Assembly: GCA_000720375.1 (NCBI GenBank)
Contig: JOAA01000005.1
Coordinates: forward strand, 124,001-188,000
Reading direction: 5' to 3'
DNA length: 64,000 nt
Origin: Rhodococcus rhodnii
GTDB taxonomy: Bacteria; Actinomycetota; Actinomycetes; Mycobacteriales; Pseudonocardiaceae
Of the stretch, positions 27,558 to 37,732 are shown in pieces (positions within the stretch are counted from its first letter, which is position 1; each line of letters begins with the position of its first letter). Position numbers and translations under genes: made by a program. The notes beneath the pieces are model-generated. The model worked only from the letters and a program-made list of their open reading frames with translations, had not been told where the DNA came from and ran no database searches.

Positions 27558-29162
27558 CTACCTTGGCTGCCACCGGGAAAGGTTCCACCAGGCGCCCCAC
27601 GTCGCGTCCTGGCTGTCGGCGTCCACGACCGCCTGGTAGCCAGTCCAGTTGCGGCGCAGCACGTACGTGTGCTCCAGGCCGACGAGCGCGATCATGCTCG
27701 GTGCTTCGATGTACGTGCGCTGCATCTTGCGGTACTCGGCGACGCGTTGCGCCGGGTCGGACATCGCGCGAGCCGTGTCCAGGGACGTGATGATCTTGGC
27801 GTCACTGCCGCGCATCAACGGATACAACGACAGGTCAGGGTCGAACGGGTCGCCCGCGCCGACAATGGACGCCTCGCCCGCGTTCGGGGCGCCTACGCGC
27901 GTCTGAACCTTCACGCCGACCGCGTCCGCATCGGCCGCGAAAGCCGTGGCCAGGTCGCGCGCGACGTTGTCGCCAGCCGGGTACGCCAGCGTGAACTGTG
28001 CGGCGACACCGTTTTTGGTGCGAATGCCGTTCGAACCGGCAACCCAACCGCCTGTGTCGAGGAACGACTTCGCGGTCGGCACGTCATGCGAGAACTTGGC
28101 CGTCGGCTCGTAGAACTCAGCCAGAACAGGCGATACAGGCGTGAACGCTTCGATGCCGTGCCCCGCAAGCGGACCGTCGATCATCGCGCGACGGTTGACC
28201 GCGTAGTTCAACGCAAGCCGGATGGCCGGATCGACGGTCACGGGGTTGTCCGCAGGCATCCCGATCGCCCGGATCGCCGCACTGCGCTGACGCAGTACCT
28301 GGAAGACCTCGGACTGCTCGAACGCCTTCGCCTGCGCGGGCGGCAACGCCGCGCTGTCCAGTTTGCCGTCACGGATCCGCTGCACGCGTGCGTCGTCATC
28401 GGGCACGAACTCGACGGTCACCTTCGCGACCGTCGGCGCACCCAGGTAGTAGGAAGTGTTGGCCCGCAACGTCATGCTCGCACCACGCTGCCAGGACTCC
28501 AGCTGATAAGGCCCGGTACCGACCGATTTCAGCCCGGTGACCGGCCCCGGCTCGGTCAACGTCTCGCTGGGCACGATCCCGAGCACCAACAGATCCAGGA
28601 AAGGCGCGTACGGCTGGGACAGGTCGAACCGCACGGTGCTGCCGACCGGAACCGTCCGTGGCGGTGGCGCGACGCGGCTCGAAGTCGTCGGTGGGGCGGT
28701 TGTCGTGCTCGTCGTGGTCGGTGGCGTGACGTCGCTGACGCCCGTGATCATGCTGTAGCGGTCACGCAGCGGCGAGCCGAACGCGGGGTTGAGCAACGCC
28801 TGATACGTCGCGACAACATCCTTGCCGTCGAACGCACTGCCGTCGTGAAACCGCACGTCAGCACGCAGCTTGACGGTCCATGACTTGCCGTCAGCCGACG
28901 GCGTCGGCATCTCCGCGGCCAGCGCGGTCCGCAGTGCGGAGTCGGACTGGTGCTCCAGCAGCCCGTCGAAGACCTGCGCGGAACCGTGCACCCCATACCC
29001 CGCCAACGGGTGCACGTTGGCAGGCTCGGACGGCACAGCGAGCACGAGGGCCGTGCTGTCCGTACTGCCGGAAGCGGTCAGCGTCGGCGCCGCCGTGCAA
29101 CCGGCCAAGCCAAGGCCCGTGCAGAGCGCGACTGAGCTCAACAGGATTCGACGACTGGGCAC
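27558..29162 (-). CDS. Lipoprotein substrate-binding protein, family 5 (peptide/nickel type)
   Basis: A 534-residue solute-binding protein. The lipobox is GLAGC near residue 22, so it is anchored outside the cell. Typical SBP_bac_5 blocks are present: AQVFDGLLEH, WTVKLRADVRFHDGSAFDGKDV and GTGPYQLESW. A Thr/Pro-rich insert (TPPTTTSTTTAPPTTSS) at about 147-165 interrupts the N-terminal half, which is unusual. No permease or ATPase genes lie nearby, so it is an orphan. It starts 18 bases after nadC and ends one base before the PLP enzyme, so it appears to ride in the nad operon. A GTG start is used. Confidence 0.9.
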   Translation of the reverse strand: MPSRRILLSSVALCTGLGLAGCTAAPTLTASGSTDSTALVLAVPSEPANVHPLAGYGVHGSAQVFDGLLEHQSDSALRTALAAEMPTPSADGKSWTVKLRADVRFHDGSAFDGKDVVATYQALLNPAFGSPLRDRYSMITGVSDVTPPTTTSTTTAPPTTSSRVAPPPRTVPVGSTVRFDLSQPYAPFLDLLVLGIVPSETLTEPGPVTGLKSVGTGPYQLESWQRGASMTLRANTSYYLGAPTVAKVTVEFVPDDDARVQRIRDGKLDSAALPPAQAKAFEQSEVFQVLRQRSAAIRAIGMPADNPVTVDPAIRLALNYAVNRRAMIDGPLAGHGIEAFTPVSPVLAEFYEPTAKFSHDVPTAKSFLDTGGWVAGSNGIRTKNGVAAQFTLAYPAGDNVARDLATAFAADADAVGVKVQTRVGAPNAGEASIVGAGDPFDPDLSLYPLMRGSDAKIITSLDTARAMSDPAQRVAEYRKMQRTYIEAPSMIALVGLEHTYVLRRNWTGYQAVVDADSQDATWGAWWNLSRWQPR

Positions 29163-29180
29163 ACTCGCACCCTAGCGTCC

Positions 29181-30050
29181 CTAAAGAAGGGCCGCCGGGG
29201 TTTCCACCGGAGCAAGATCCATCCCGATGTCCACGATCGGCGCGGAGTGCGTCAGACCTCCCACAGCCAGGTAATGCACGCCCGTTTCGGCGTATGCCCG
29301 GGCGACATCCAACGTCAACCCGCCGGACGCCTCCAGTTCAGTGCGCGTACCCGCAGCCCGGCTGACTGCCTCGGCACACTGCTCTGGCGTGAAGTTGTCC
29401 AGCAGCACCAGTTCCACGCCAAGGCCGAGCGCCTCGTCCAACTGGTCCAGGGTGTCCACCTCGACCTCACACGGCAGCTTCGGCGCATGCCGGCGTGCGG
29501 CGGTGAAAGCCTCGGTGATCGACCCGGCCGCCAGCACGTGATTGTCCTTGATCAGCACAGCGTCACCAAGTCCGAGCCGGTGGTTCTGGCCCCCGCCCAT
29601 CCGGACGGCGTGCTTTTCCAGCAGCCGCATGCCCGGCGTGGTCTTTCGGGTGTCTCGGATCACGCATCCTGTGCCGTCTATCGCATCCACCCATGAGCGG
29701 GTCAACGTCGCGACGCCGGACAAGTGCGAGACCAGGTTCAACGCCGTGCGCTCAGCCGTGAGCAGGCCGCGCAACGAGCCACGGACCACAAGGACAGGCT
29801 CGCCGGGCACCATCGCCGTGCCATCCGGAGCCTGCGTCAGCACCTCCAGGTCGTCCACCCGACGGCGGAAGACCGCCAACGCCGTCTCGTTGCCCGCGAG
29901 CACACCCGTCTTACGCGGGGTGATCGCGGCGGTGCCGACCGCGTCGGCCGGGACCGTGGCCTCGGTCGTGACGTCGGGGCCGTACCGGAGGTCCTCGGCG
30001 AGCGCCCGGTCGACGACGGCGAGCGCCTCGGCCACCTCGTCCTCGTTCAT
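29181..30050 (-). CDS. nadC: Nicotinate-nucleotide pyrophosphorylase (quinolinate phosphoribosyltransferase)
   Basis: A 289-residue enzyme joining quinolinate and PRPP to give nicotinate mononucleotide. Family blocks: LNLVSHLSGVATLT, IRDTRKTTPGMRLLEKHAVRMGGG-type substrate-binding segment, HRLGLGDAVLIKDNH, VEVDTLDQLDEAL, and LLDNFTPEQ with ASGGL. The ATG overlaps the nadB stop as ATGA, so the true start is at 30050 and not in the longer frame. Confidence 0.96.
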   Translation of the reverse strand: MNEDEVAEALAVVDRALAEDLRYGPDVTTEATVPADAVGTAAITPRKTGVLAGNETALAVFRRRVDDLEVLTQAPDGTAMVPGEPVLVVRGSLRGLLTAERTALNLVSHLSGVATLTRSWVDAIDGTGCVIRDTRKTTPGMRLLEKHAVRMGGGQNHRLGLGDAVLIKDNHVLAAGSITEAFTAARRHAPKLPCEVEVDTLDQLDEALGLGVELVLLDNFTPEQCAEAVSRAAGTRTELEASGGLTLDVARAYAETGVHYLAVGGLTHSAPIVDIGMDLAPVETPAALL

Positions 30051-31665
30051 GCCGCGCTCCTCAGCAAAGTGTTGGCCGCCAGCACGGGCTGGCCGGACGG
30101 GTTGAGCCGGACCGCGAGGCTGTGCTGCCACGCGGGATCCGTGTCGGGATAGTCGGTCCGCACGTGGCAGCCACGGCTTTCCGTGCGTGCCGCGGCGGCC
30201 GCGATGAGGGCACGCGCCACCAAGGTCAACGCCGCGTCCTCGACCCGCTGCCTGGTCTTCAGCACAGTGTCCACTGCGGACACATCGAGCACCGAGCCGA
30301 CCACGGCGAGGCCTTCGGCGTCTCGGCCGATCCCGGCGTAACGGCTCATCACGCGTTGCAGCACATCGCGATCGGCGACCGGTGCCGTGGGCAACGGCGC
30401 CTTCACAGCCGCACGCGGATCTGCCAGCACGCACGCAGCGAGGTCGGCCGCGATCGCTCGTGCCGCACGGGAGCCGACCACGAGCCCTTCAAGCAAGCTG
30501 TTGGACGCCAAGCGGTTCGCGCCGTGCAGACCGGTCCGGGCGACCTCGCCGACGGCGTAGAGACCGATCACGCCGGTCCGTCCGTCCACTGTGGCCGCGA
30601 CACCGCCGCACGCGAAGTGCGCCGCGGGAGATACCGGGATCGGGTCCTCGGCCGGGTTCACACCGACTGACTGGCAGGCCGCGAGCACGGTCGGGAAGCG
30701 CCGCCGGAACTCCGCCGCGTCCAAGTGGGTCGCGTCGAGGTAGACGTGGTCGTCGACGCCGCCCGGTTCCAACGCCATCCTGCGCGTGATCGCGGCGGAA
30801 ACGACGTCACGGGGAGCGAGATCCTCCAGCGGGTGTACGCCTTTCATCACGCGCTCCCCCAGAGCGTCGATGAGCACGGCACCTTCACCACGAACAGCCT
30901 CGGTCACCAGCGGGCAGCGGCCACGCGCGCCCGGCCCCGTGTACAGCACGGTCGGATGGAATTGCACGAACTCGACATCCGCCGCGGGCGCACCGGCACG
31001 GAGGGCCAACGCGAGCCCGTCCGCCGTCGCCACCTCGGGGTTGGAGGTCGCCTGGAACAACTGCCCCAGGCCACCCGTCGCCAGCAGCACGGCCGGCGCA
31101 CTCACCACACCAGCAACACCATTCGGGTCCAGCACAAGCAAACCGACGACCGCGCCCGTTGGCGTCCGCACGGCGTCGACCGCGACGTGGTTCTCCAGCA
31201 ACGGAACCCGGCCATCCTGGGCCGCGGACAACAACGCTCGCTCAACCTCCGCGCCCGTGGCGTCACCGCCCGCGTGCACCACTCGGAACGCGCTGTGGCC
31301 GCCTTCCCTTGTCCTGGCCAGCTTTCCGTCAGCGCCGGGGTCGAAGACCGCGCCAAGCTTGCGCAGCCGCGTCACGGCCGTCGCCCCGTCCGCCAAAATC
31401 GCGGCGACTGCGTCGTTCTCGCTGAGGCCGACGCCCGCCACCAGCGTGTCCTCCACGTGTGCCGCGACCGAGTCGCCTTCGTCATGCTCACCAGGCAGGA
31501 CCACCGCGACACCGCCTTGGGCCCACCGGGTGTTGCCCGCGCCCGCCGACGCCTTGGTGATCACCAAGACCCGCAGTCCGAGCTCACGGGCCTCCAGCGC
31601 CGCGGTCAGCCCGGCCACCCCGGTCCCGACGACGATCACGTCGGCTCTGGCCTCCCAGTGCGGGC

Positions 31666-31669
<4 letters not shown>
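30047..31669 (-). CDS. nadB: L-aspartate oxidase
   Basis: A 540-residue FAD enzyme that oxidises aspartate to iminoaspartate, which is passed to NadA. The FAD-binding motif [15 protein letters not shown] lies at about 12-26, [11 protein letters not shown] and [18 protein letters not shown] follow, and [16 protein letters not shown] with [21 protein letters not shown] is typical. The GTG start overlaps the nadA stop as GTGA. Part of nadABC. Confidence 0.96.
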
Positions 31670-32664
<995 letters not shown>

Positions 32665-32698
32665 CAGGTCCTCCTAGCTCTGGGTCTCCGATCCCGAG

Positions 32699-32721
32699 GT
32701 TTTCGACTAAGGATCGAAAAC
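32699..32721. promoter_or_regulatory. Candidate NrtR box between nadA and nrtR
   Basis: Perfect 8-bp arms GTTTTCGA (32699-32706) and TCGAAAAC (32714-32721) with a 7-bp spacer, directly touching the nrtR ATG and 34 bases upstream of nadA. NrtR regulators of NAD synthesis bind palindromes in exactly this divergent setting, so this is the likely operator for both genes. Confidence 0.8.
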
Positions 32722-33426
32722 ATGGTTGATGCTACCACCGAGCCCCCCTTGCTCGGCCATGAGGTTTTGGCCGCGGTCCTGCAAGTGAGAGAGGGATCAC
32801 TCCAGGTCCTGCTGTGGGAAAGGGCCAAAGAGCCACATATCGGCCGGTGGTCGCTACCCGGTGGCAGGCTGCGACTGGACGAGGACATCGAGCACTCGAT
32901 CCGCCGTCAGCTCAAGGAGAAGGTCGACGTGCGACAGCTGGCGCATGTCGAGCAACTGGCCGTGTTCAGCGCTCCCGACCGGGTCCCCGGGCCGCGCCTG
33001 GTCGGCTCGGCGTTCCTGGGGCTCGTGCCGTCCGACAACGACCCCGAAGTGCCGTCGGACACCCGCTGGCACCCGGTCGACGCCCTGCCCACGACGGCTT
33101 TCGACCACGAGGCGATCGTGCGGCGGGCCAGGCACCGGCTGCGCTCGAAGCTGTCGTACACCAACATCGGCTTCGCGCTGGCGCCGCCGACCTTCACGAT
33201 GTCCGAACTGCGGGAAATCTATTCGGCCGCGCTCGGTTACAGCGTGTCCTCCACGAACCTGCAGCGGGTGCTGTCCAGGCGCGGACTTCTCGAGCCAACC
33301 GGGGAAACCACCAAGCCAGGGCGGGCAGGCGGGCGTCCCGCGGCGCTGTTCAGGTTCACTGTGCGTGGCATGCAGGTCACCGACGAGTTCGCGGTGTTGC
33401 GCCCGCCCGCTGCGAAAACGCGGTGA
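32722..33426 (+). CDS. nrtR: NrtR-type Nudix-related transcriptional regulator of NAD synthesis
   Basis: A 234-residue protein. The N-terminal Nudix-like domain (about 8-135) has IGRWSLPGGRLRLDEDIEHSIRRQLKEK; the box departs from G-x5-E-x7-R-E-U-x-E-E because the REL-EE core reads RRQLKEK, so hydrolase activity is probably lost, as in NrtR. The C-terminal winged helix (about 140-230) contains FTMSELREIYSAALG and SSTNLQRVLSRRGLL, typical of NrtR. The ATG at 32722 abuts the operator, suggesting a leaderless or internally started message. It diverges from nadABC. Confidence 0.92.
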   Translation: MVDATTEPPLLGHEVLAAVLQVREGSLQVLLWERAKEPHIGRWSLPGGRLRLDEDIEHSIRRQLKEKVDVRQLAHVEQLAVFSAPDRVPGPRLVGSAFLGLVPSDNDPEVPSDTRWHPVDALPTTAFDHEAIVRRARHRLRSKLSYTNIGFALAPPTFTMSELREIYSAALGYSVSSTNLQRVLSRRGLLEPTGETTKPGRAGGRPAALFRFTVRGMQVTDEFAVLRPPAAKTR

Positions 33427-33444
33427 TGCCCGTACTTTTGACTT

Positions 33445-34119
33445 GTGCCCGAGACACTTCCGCTGTTTCCCCTGCAGACAGTGCTGCTGCCGGGCGCGAA
33501 CCTGCCCCTGCACATCTTCGAGCCGCGCTACCGGCAGCTGACCGTGGACCTGGTCACCGGGACCGTGCCGGAGAAGCGCTTCGGCGTGGTCGCGATCAAG
33601 GCACCGGTCACCGAAGAGGTCGACAAGGTCGACCAGCTGCTGGCCGTCGGCTGCTCGGCGCTGCTGCGGCAGGCCACCCGCCTGCCCGACGGCCGCTACG
33701 ACATCATCACCACCGGTGAGCGCCGGTTCCGCCTGCTGGATCTGGACGCGACCAGCGCGCCTTACCTGGTCGGGACCGTCGAGTGGATCCCCGACGTCCC
33801 GCTGACCGGGTCCGAGCGGATCGAGTCGTTGATCTCTTCGGCGCGGGCGGCCTATCGCCGATACTGCGAGACCGCTTGGGAACGTGAGGACTGGGACGAG
33901 CCCGCCGCCGACACCGATCCCGCGGCGCTGGCTCATCTGCTGGCCGCCGATGCGTTGCTGCCCATGGAGGACCGTCAGGCCTTGCTGGAGGAGACGCGGC
34001 CGCTGCACCGGCTGCGGATGGTCTATTCGCTGCTCACGCGAGAAGCAGGGATCATCGCGGCACTCCACGCTGTCCCTGCTCCCGCATCGGCCTTCTCGGC
34101 ACCTATGAACTTGAACTGA
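33445..34119 (+). CDS. Lon protease N-terminal (LON substrate-binding) domain protein
   Basis: A 224-residue stand-alone LON_substr_bdg protein: LPLFPLQTVLLPGANLPLHIFEPRYRQ-type beginning at 5-31, then KRFGVVAIK, VGCSALLRQATRLPDGRYDIITTGERRF and a helical C-terminal half. It lacks the AAA and protease domains of Lon. Such proteins are common in actinobacteria and of unknown role. The GTG start lies 18 bases after nrtR on the same strand, so the two may be co-transcribed. Its 3' end overlaps the convergent hydrolase gene by 17 bases. Confidence 0.9.
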   Translation: MPETLPLFPLQTVLLPGANLPLHIFEPRYRQLTVDLVTGTVPEKRFGVVAIKAPVTEEVDKVDQLLAVGCSALLRQATRLPDGRYDIITTGERRFRLLDLDATSAPYLVGTVEWIPDVPLTGSERIESLISSARAAYRRYCETAWEREDWDEPAADTDPAALAHLLAADALLPMEDRQALLEETRPLHRLRMVYSLLTREAGIIAALHAVPAPASAFSAPMNLN

Positions 34120-35446
34120 CCTTCGGCGCGGCTCGCATTCCGATGTAGCAGTAGTCATGGCCGTCCAGTTCCGCGAAGATCACGGGCATGTAGCCCTCGC
34201 TGAACGAAGGGCCCGCACCATCGGCGGCCCACACGGTCTCGGAGATCGGCACCATGTCCGCCTCGATCGGCTCGGCAAGACCCGCCATGTCGTCGACGAA
34301 CTCATAGGTCACGTGTGCCTTGTCCGTCACCGTGATCCGCACACCCTCACGCCGGTAAGTCCCCGCGAACCTGCCAATGTCCACATTGGGCGGCTGGGCC
34401 GCGGGAGCGAACGGCTCCGGCAGGTTGATCCCAGCCAACGAGTCGAACAGCTCACGGAACAGCGCGTGGTACAACTGCCGGGCGCCGCCTCCGTTGGTGG
34501 TCAACGCGATCGCAACGCCAGAGTCAGGAATCACCCGCAAATACGCGTACTGGCCAACGGCAGCACCGTCATGGCCGTAGCCGACGCGACCGTCCCAGTC
34601 GTACAACGTCCAACCGAGACCCCAGCCATCTGCACTGACCGTCCACTTGTCCGGCACGTCGACCTCACGCTTCTGCATGGCCGCAACGGTTTCCGGCTTG
34701 AGCACGCCCGCACCGCCATCGAGGTGCATCTTGGCCAACCGCACGATGTCACCCGCCGAAGCGATCACCCGAGCGCCCGGACCAGCCGCACGGGGAATCA
34801 AGTCCCACGCGGGAGCAGGCTCCGGATACGCGCCCGGCTCGCCGAGGTGTGACATCGCGGCCCGAAAACTCAACGCCTCCTCCGGCAAGGTCATCGAGTG
34901 CGTTAAGCCCAACGGCTGGAACACCCGCTCCTTCAACGCCTGGTCCCACGTCTGGCCGGTCAGCACCTCGACGATCCGGCCGAGCGTCACGTACCCGACG
35001 CCGCTGTACGACACCGCGACTCCGGGCGGGCAGTCCATCGCCACGCCCTTCGCGGCCTCGACGTAGTTGGCCAGGCAGTCGTCGCCACGGCCGCCGTCGT
35101 ACATGAAGTCACACGTCAAACCGCTGGTGTGGCTGAGCAGTTGGCGGGTTGTGATGGTCTTCGTCGCCTCGGGATCCGCGGTGGCGAACTCCGGCAGGAT
35201 GCTCACCACCGGCGCGTCCAGGTCCAGCTTTCCCTCGTCGACCAGGGTCATCACCAGCGTCGCGGTGTAGACCTTGGCGATGGAGCCGAGCAGGTAGACC
35301 GAGTCCGGTGTGGCCTCGACGCCGGTCCCCCGGTGCAGCACGCCGCTGGCGTACTCGTGGATCTCGCCGTCGACCAGGATCGCCAGGGACGCACCGGGAA
35401 CGTGGTAGATCGCGCGGAGATCGTCGAGCCGGTTCTGCCAGTTCAT
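34103..35446 (-). CDS. Serine hydrolase, beta-lactamase class C / penicillin-binding-like
   Basis: A 447-residue protein with the S-x-x-K nucleophile motif SIAK at about 61-64, YSG (in SYSGVGYVTLG) in place of Y-x-N, and HDG (YGHDGAAVG) as the third motif. A C-terminal lipocalin-like extension follows from about 340. No signal peptide is seen, so it is probably cytoplasmic and an esterase or peptidase, not a resistance enzyme. ATG 35446 begins the family domain (NRLDDLRAIYHVPGASLAI). It follows the MFS exporter stop by 26 bases. Confidence 0.9.
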   Translation of the reverse strand: MNWQNRLDDLRAIYHVPGASLAILVDGEIHEYASGVLHRGTGVEATPDSVYLLGSIAKVYTATLVMTLVDEGKLDLDAPVVSILPEFATADPEATKTITTRQLLSHTSGLTCDFMYDGGRGDDCLANYVEAAKGVAMDCPPGVAVSYSGVGYVTLGRIVEVLTGQTWDQALKERVFQPLGLTHSMTLPEEALSFRAAMSHLGEPGAYPEPAPAWDLIPRAAGPGARVIASAGDIVRLAKMHLDGGAGVLKPETVAAMQKREVDVPDKWTVSADGWGLGWTLYDWDGRVGYGHDGAAVGQYAYLRVIPDSGVAIALTTNGGGARQLYHALFRELFDSLAGINLPEPFAPAAQPPNVDIGRFAGTYRREGVRITVTDKAHVTYEFVDDMAGLAEPIEADMVPISETVWAADGAGPSFSEGYMPVIFAELDGHDYCYIGMRAAPKVSSSS

Positions 35447-35472
35447 TGCTTTTCCTTTGCGGTGTAAGAGGT

Positions 35473-36936
35473 TCAGACGAGGGCGGGTTCTTCGACAGGC
35501 GAGTCGGTCTTGTTGTCCCGCATGACGATCAGCGCGATGGCGGCGGCGACCAGCACACCGATTCCGCTGATCACGAAGGTGGTGGACATCGCGTCGGTGA
35601 AGGCGGTCCGCGCGGTCTCGGCCAGGCCGGGCACCTGGATCGACTCGCCGATCGAGACTGGCGAACCCGCGGGCATCTCGGCGGTGAACACGCCGCTGAG
35701 GATGCTGCCGAGCGCGGCGACGCCCAGCGCCGCACCCAACTGCTGGATGGTGTCGTTCAACGCGGACCCGACACCTGCCTGCTCCGGCGGGACCGTGCCC
35801 ATCAGCGCCGCGATCGCCGCGGGCACCGCAAGACCGCCACCGCAACCCAGCACGAGCAGCGCTGCACCGATCGGCAGGAAACCCGCGTCCGACGAGAGCG
35901 TCGACATCCAGAAGAACGCGACCGCGTACAGCGACAGGCCGATCGCGGCCATCAGGCGGTTACCGATCTTCTGGCCGAGGGTGGCGCCAAGACCATTGCA
36001 CACCAACGAACCGACGGCCATCGGCAGGAATGCCAGGCCGGCCTCGGTCGGCGTGAAGCCCAGCACGAACTGCAGGTACTGGGTGACCACGATCATCAGG
36101 CCACCGTTGCCGATCTGCGACAGCGTCAGCGCCAGGCTGCCACCGCTGAAGTTGCGGGCCTTGAACAGGTTGAGCGGAACCATCGGCGACGGCGTGCGCT
36201 TCTCCCAGACCACGAACGCGATCAGGCTGACGACCGCGATGCCCAGCGGGACAAGGACATTCGGGTCGCTGAACGGGTACTTCGGCAACTCGATGATCGT
36301 CCAGACGACGGCGGTCATCCCCAGCGCGGACAGCACGGCACCCAGCGGGTCCGGCTTCTGCCACGGGCCCTTGGACTCCGGCATCAGTGCGACGGCGGCG
36401 ATGATGGCCAGCACGGCGATCGGCACGTTGATCAGGAACACCGCGCCCCACCAGAACCACGCGATCAGCGCACCGCCCAGCACCGGACCACCCACGAAAC
36501 CGACCGTCGCGGCGGCACTCCACACGGCCATGGCCTTGGGGCGCTCTTTGTCGTCGAAGACCGTGATCAGGATGGACAGCGTGCTCGGCATGATCAGCGC
36601 ACCGCCGATGCCCATCACCGTCCTGGCGATGATCAGTTGCGTCGGATCCGTGGCGAAGGCTGCCAGCAGCGACGAGGCGCCAAAGGCCGCCAATCCGATG
36701 ATCATGATTTTCCGGCGGCCGAACCGGTCACCGAGGCTGCCGGACGTGAGCAGCAAACCGGCGAAAACCAGGATGTAGGAGTCCAGGATCCACTGGATGT
36801 CCTGCGGGCTCGCACCCAGGTCCGCCGACAGCGGCGGCACCGCCACGGTCAGCACCATGTTGTCGATGACCAGCACCAATGTACTGAGCACCAAGACCAC
36901 CAAGATCCACCAGCGGCGTGGGTTCCGCTCTTGCAT
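35473..36936 (-). CDS. MFS multidrug exporter, DHA2 (14-helix) type
   Basis: A 487-residue transporter with about 14 membrane helices. LVLVIDNMVLTVAVPPL in helix 1 and GSLGDRFGRRK in loop 2-3 are DHA2 hallmarks (QacA/EmrB-like), and the helix-5 motif VGFVGGPVLGGALI is present. ATG 36936 follows GGGGAG by 8 bases and is preferred over the 29-residue longer frame. It diverges from a TetR gene, its likely repressor. Confidence 0.93.
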   Translation of the reverse strand: MQERNPRRWWILVVLVLSTLVLVIDNMVLTVAVPPLSADLGASPQDIQWILDSYILVFAGLLLTSGSLGDRFGRRKIMIIGLAAFGASSLLAAFATDPTQLIIARTVMGIGGALIMPSTLSILITVFDDKERPKAMAVWSAAATVGFVGGPVLGGALIAWFWWGAVFLINVPIAVLAIIAAVALMPESKGPWQKPDPLGAVLSALGMTAVVWTIIELPKYPFSDPNVLVPLGIAVVSLIAFVVWEKRTPSPMVPLNLFKARNFSGGSLALTLSQIGNGGLMIVVTQYLQFVLGFTPTEAGLAFLPMAVGSLVCNGLGATLGQKIGNRLMAAIGLSLYAVAFFWMSTLSSDAGFLPIGAALLVLGCGGGLAVPAAIAALMGTVPPEQAGVGSALNDTIQQLGAALGVAALGSILSGVFTAEMPAGSPVSIGESIQVPGLAETARTAFTDAMSTTFVISGIGVLVAAAIALIVMRDNKTDSPVEEPALV

Positions 36937-36955
36937 CGGGCTCACTCCCCAGATT

Positions 36956-37021
36956 CTGCGAACGTTGTTCCGTCGATGCGCACACTGTACGCACACTGCG
37001 AACGCTGATGCAAGAGCGAAC
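36956..37021. promoter_or_regulatory. Repeat-rich divergent promoter of MFS exporter and TetR regulator
   Basis: CTGCGAACGTTG (36956-36967) recurs as CTGCGAACGCTG (36996-37007), and GCGAAC occurs a third time at 37016-37021. CGCACACTG is repeated at 36979-36987 and 36990-36998, an 11-bp period that places both copies on one face of the helix. These are candidate TetR-binding half-sites. Confidence 0.5.
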
Positions 37022-37042
37022 ATCGTGCGCTACTGTGAGCGC

Positions 37043-37732
37043 ATGAGCGACATTCCGTCCGTATGGGCCAGGCCGAAGAAGGGGCGCGAGCAGCCGGCGC
37101 TGAGCCGCGAGCAGATCGTCAGCGAGGCGATCAAGCTGCTGGACAGCGAAGGCCTCGACGCGCTGAGCATGCGTAACCTGGGAAAACGCCTCGATGCCGG
37201 AGCGACTTCGCTCTACCGGCACGTGGCGAACAAGGACGAGCTGATCGAGCTGGCCATCGACGAGGTCTACGGCGAGATCGAGGTGCCCGCGCCGGAGACG
37301 ACCGAATGGCGCGCGGGCGTCGTGGCCACCACGGCCAGCGTCCGGGCGATGATCAACCGGCACCCGTGGATCGCCGCGGTATTGGGCCAGGTCGGCCTGT
37401 CGTTTCTGGGGCCCAACGTGATGCGGATGAGCGACCGGATGCTCGCGCTGTTCGAGCAGGGCGGCTTCGGCCTGCTGGCGGGCAACCGCGCGATGCGGCT
37501 GGTGCTGGTCTACGTCATCGGTGCCGGGATCGGCGAGGCCGCATGGCTGACGTCACTGGCGCGCAGCGGTCTTACCGAAAAGGAATGGGAAGAACGGGTA
37601 CTGCCGATCGCCAAAGCCACGGCCGCGCCGTACCCACGCCTGCTGGCGGCGTTCGAGACTCCCGACGAAGAGGATCAGTTCGCGTACGGGCTTGACGCGC
37701 TGCTCGACGGTCTGGTGGCCAAACGCGCTTAA
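37043..37732 (+). CDS. TetR-family regulator of the MFS exporter
   Basis: A 229-residue protein. The helix-turn-helix at about 22-68 reads REQIVSEAIKLLDSEGLDALSMRNLGKRL then GATSLYRHVANKDELI. The C-terminal domain (TetR_C_1 type: RHPWIAAVLG, GFGLLAGNRAMRL) is that of drug-responsive TetR proteins. ATG 37043 is 106 bases from the divergent exporter start. It overlaps the convergent membrane gene by four bases. Confidence 0.93.
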   Translation: MSDIPSVWARPKKGREQPALSREQIVSEAIKLLDSEGLDALSMRNLGKRLDAGATSLYRHVANKDELIELAIDEVYGEIEVPAPETTEWRAGVVATTASVRAMINRHPWIAAVLGQVGLSFLGPNVMRMSDRMLALFEQGGFGLLAGNRAMRLVLVYVIGAGIGEAAWLTSLARSGLTEKEWEERVLPIAKATAAPYPRLLAAFETPDEEDQFAYGLDALLDGLVAKRA

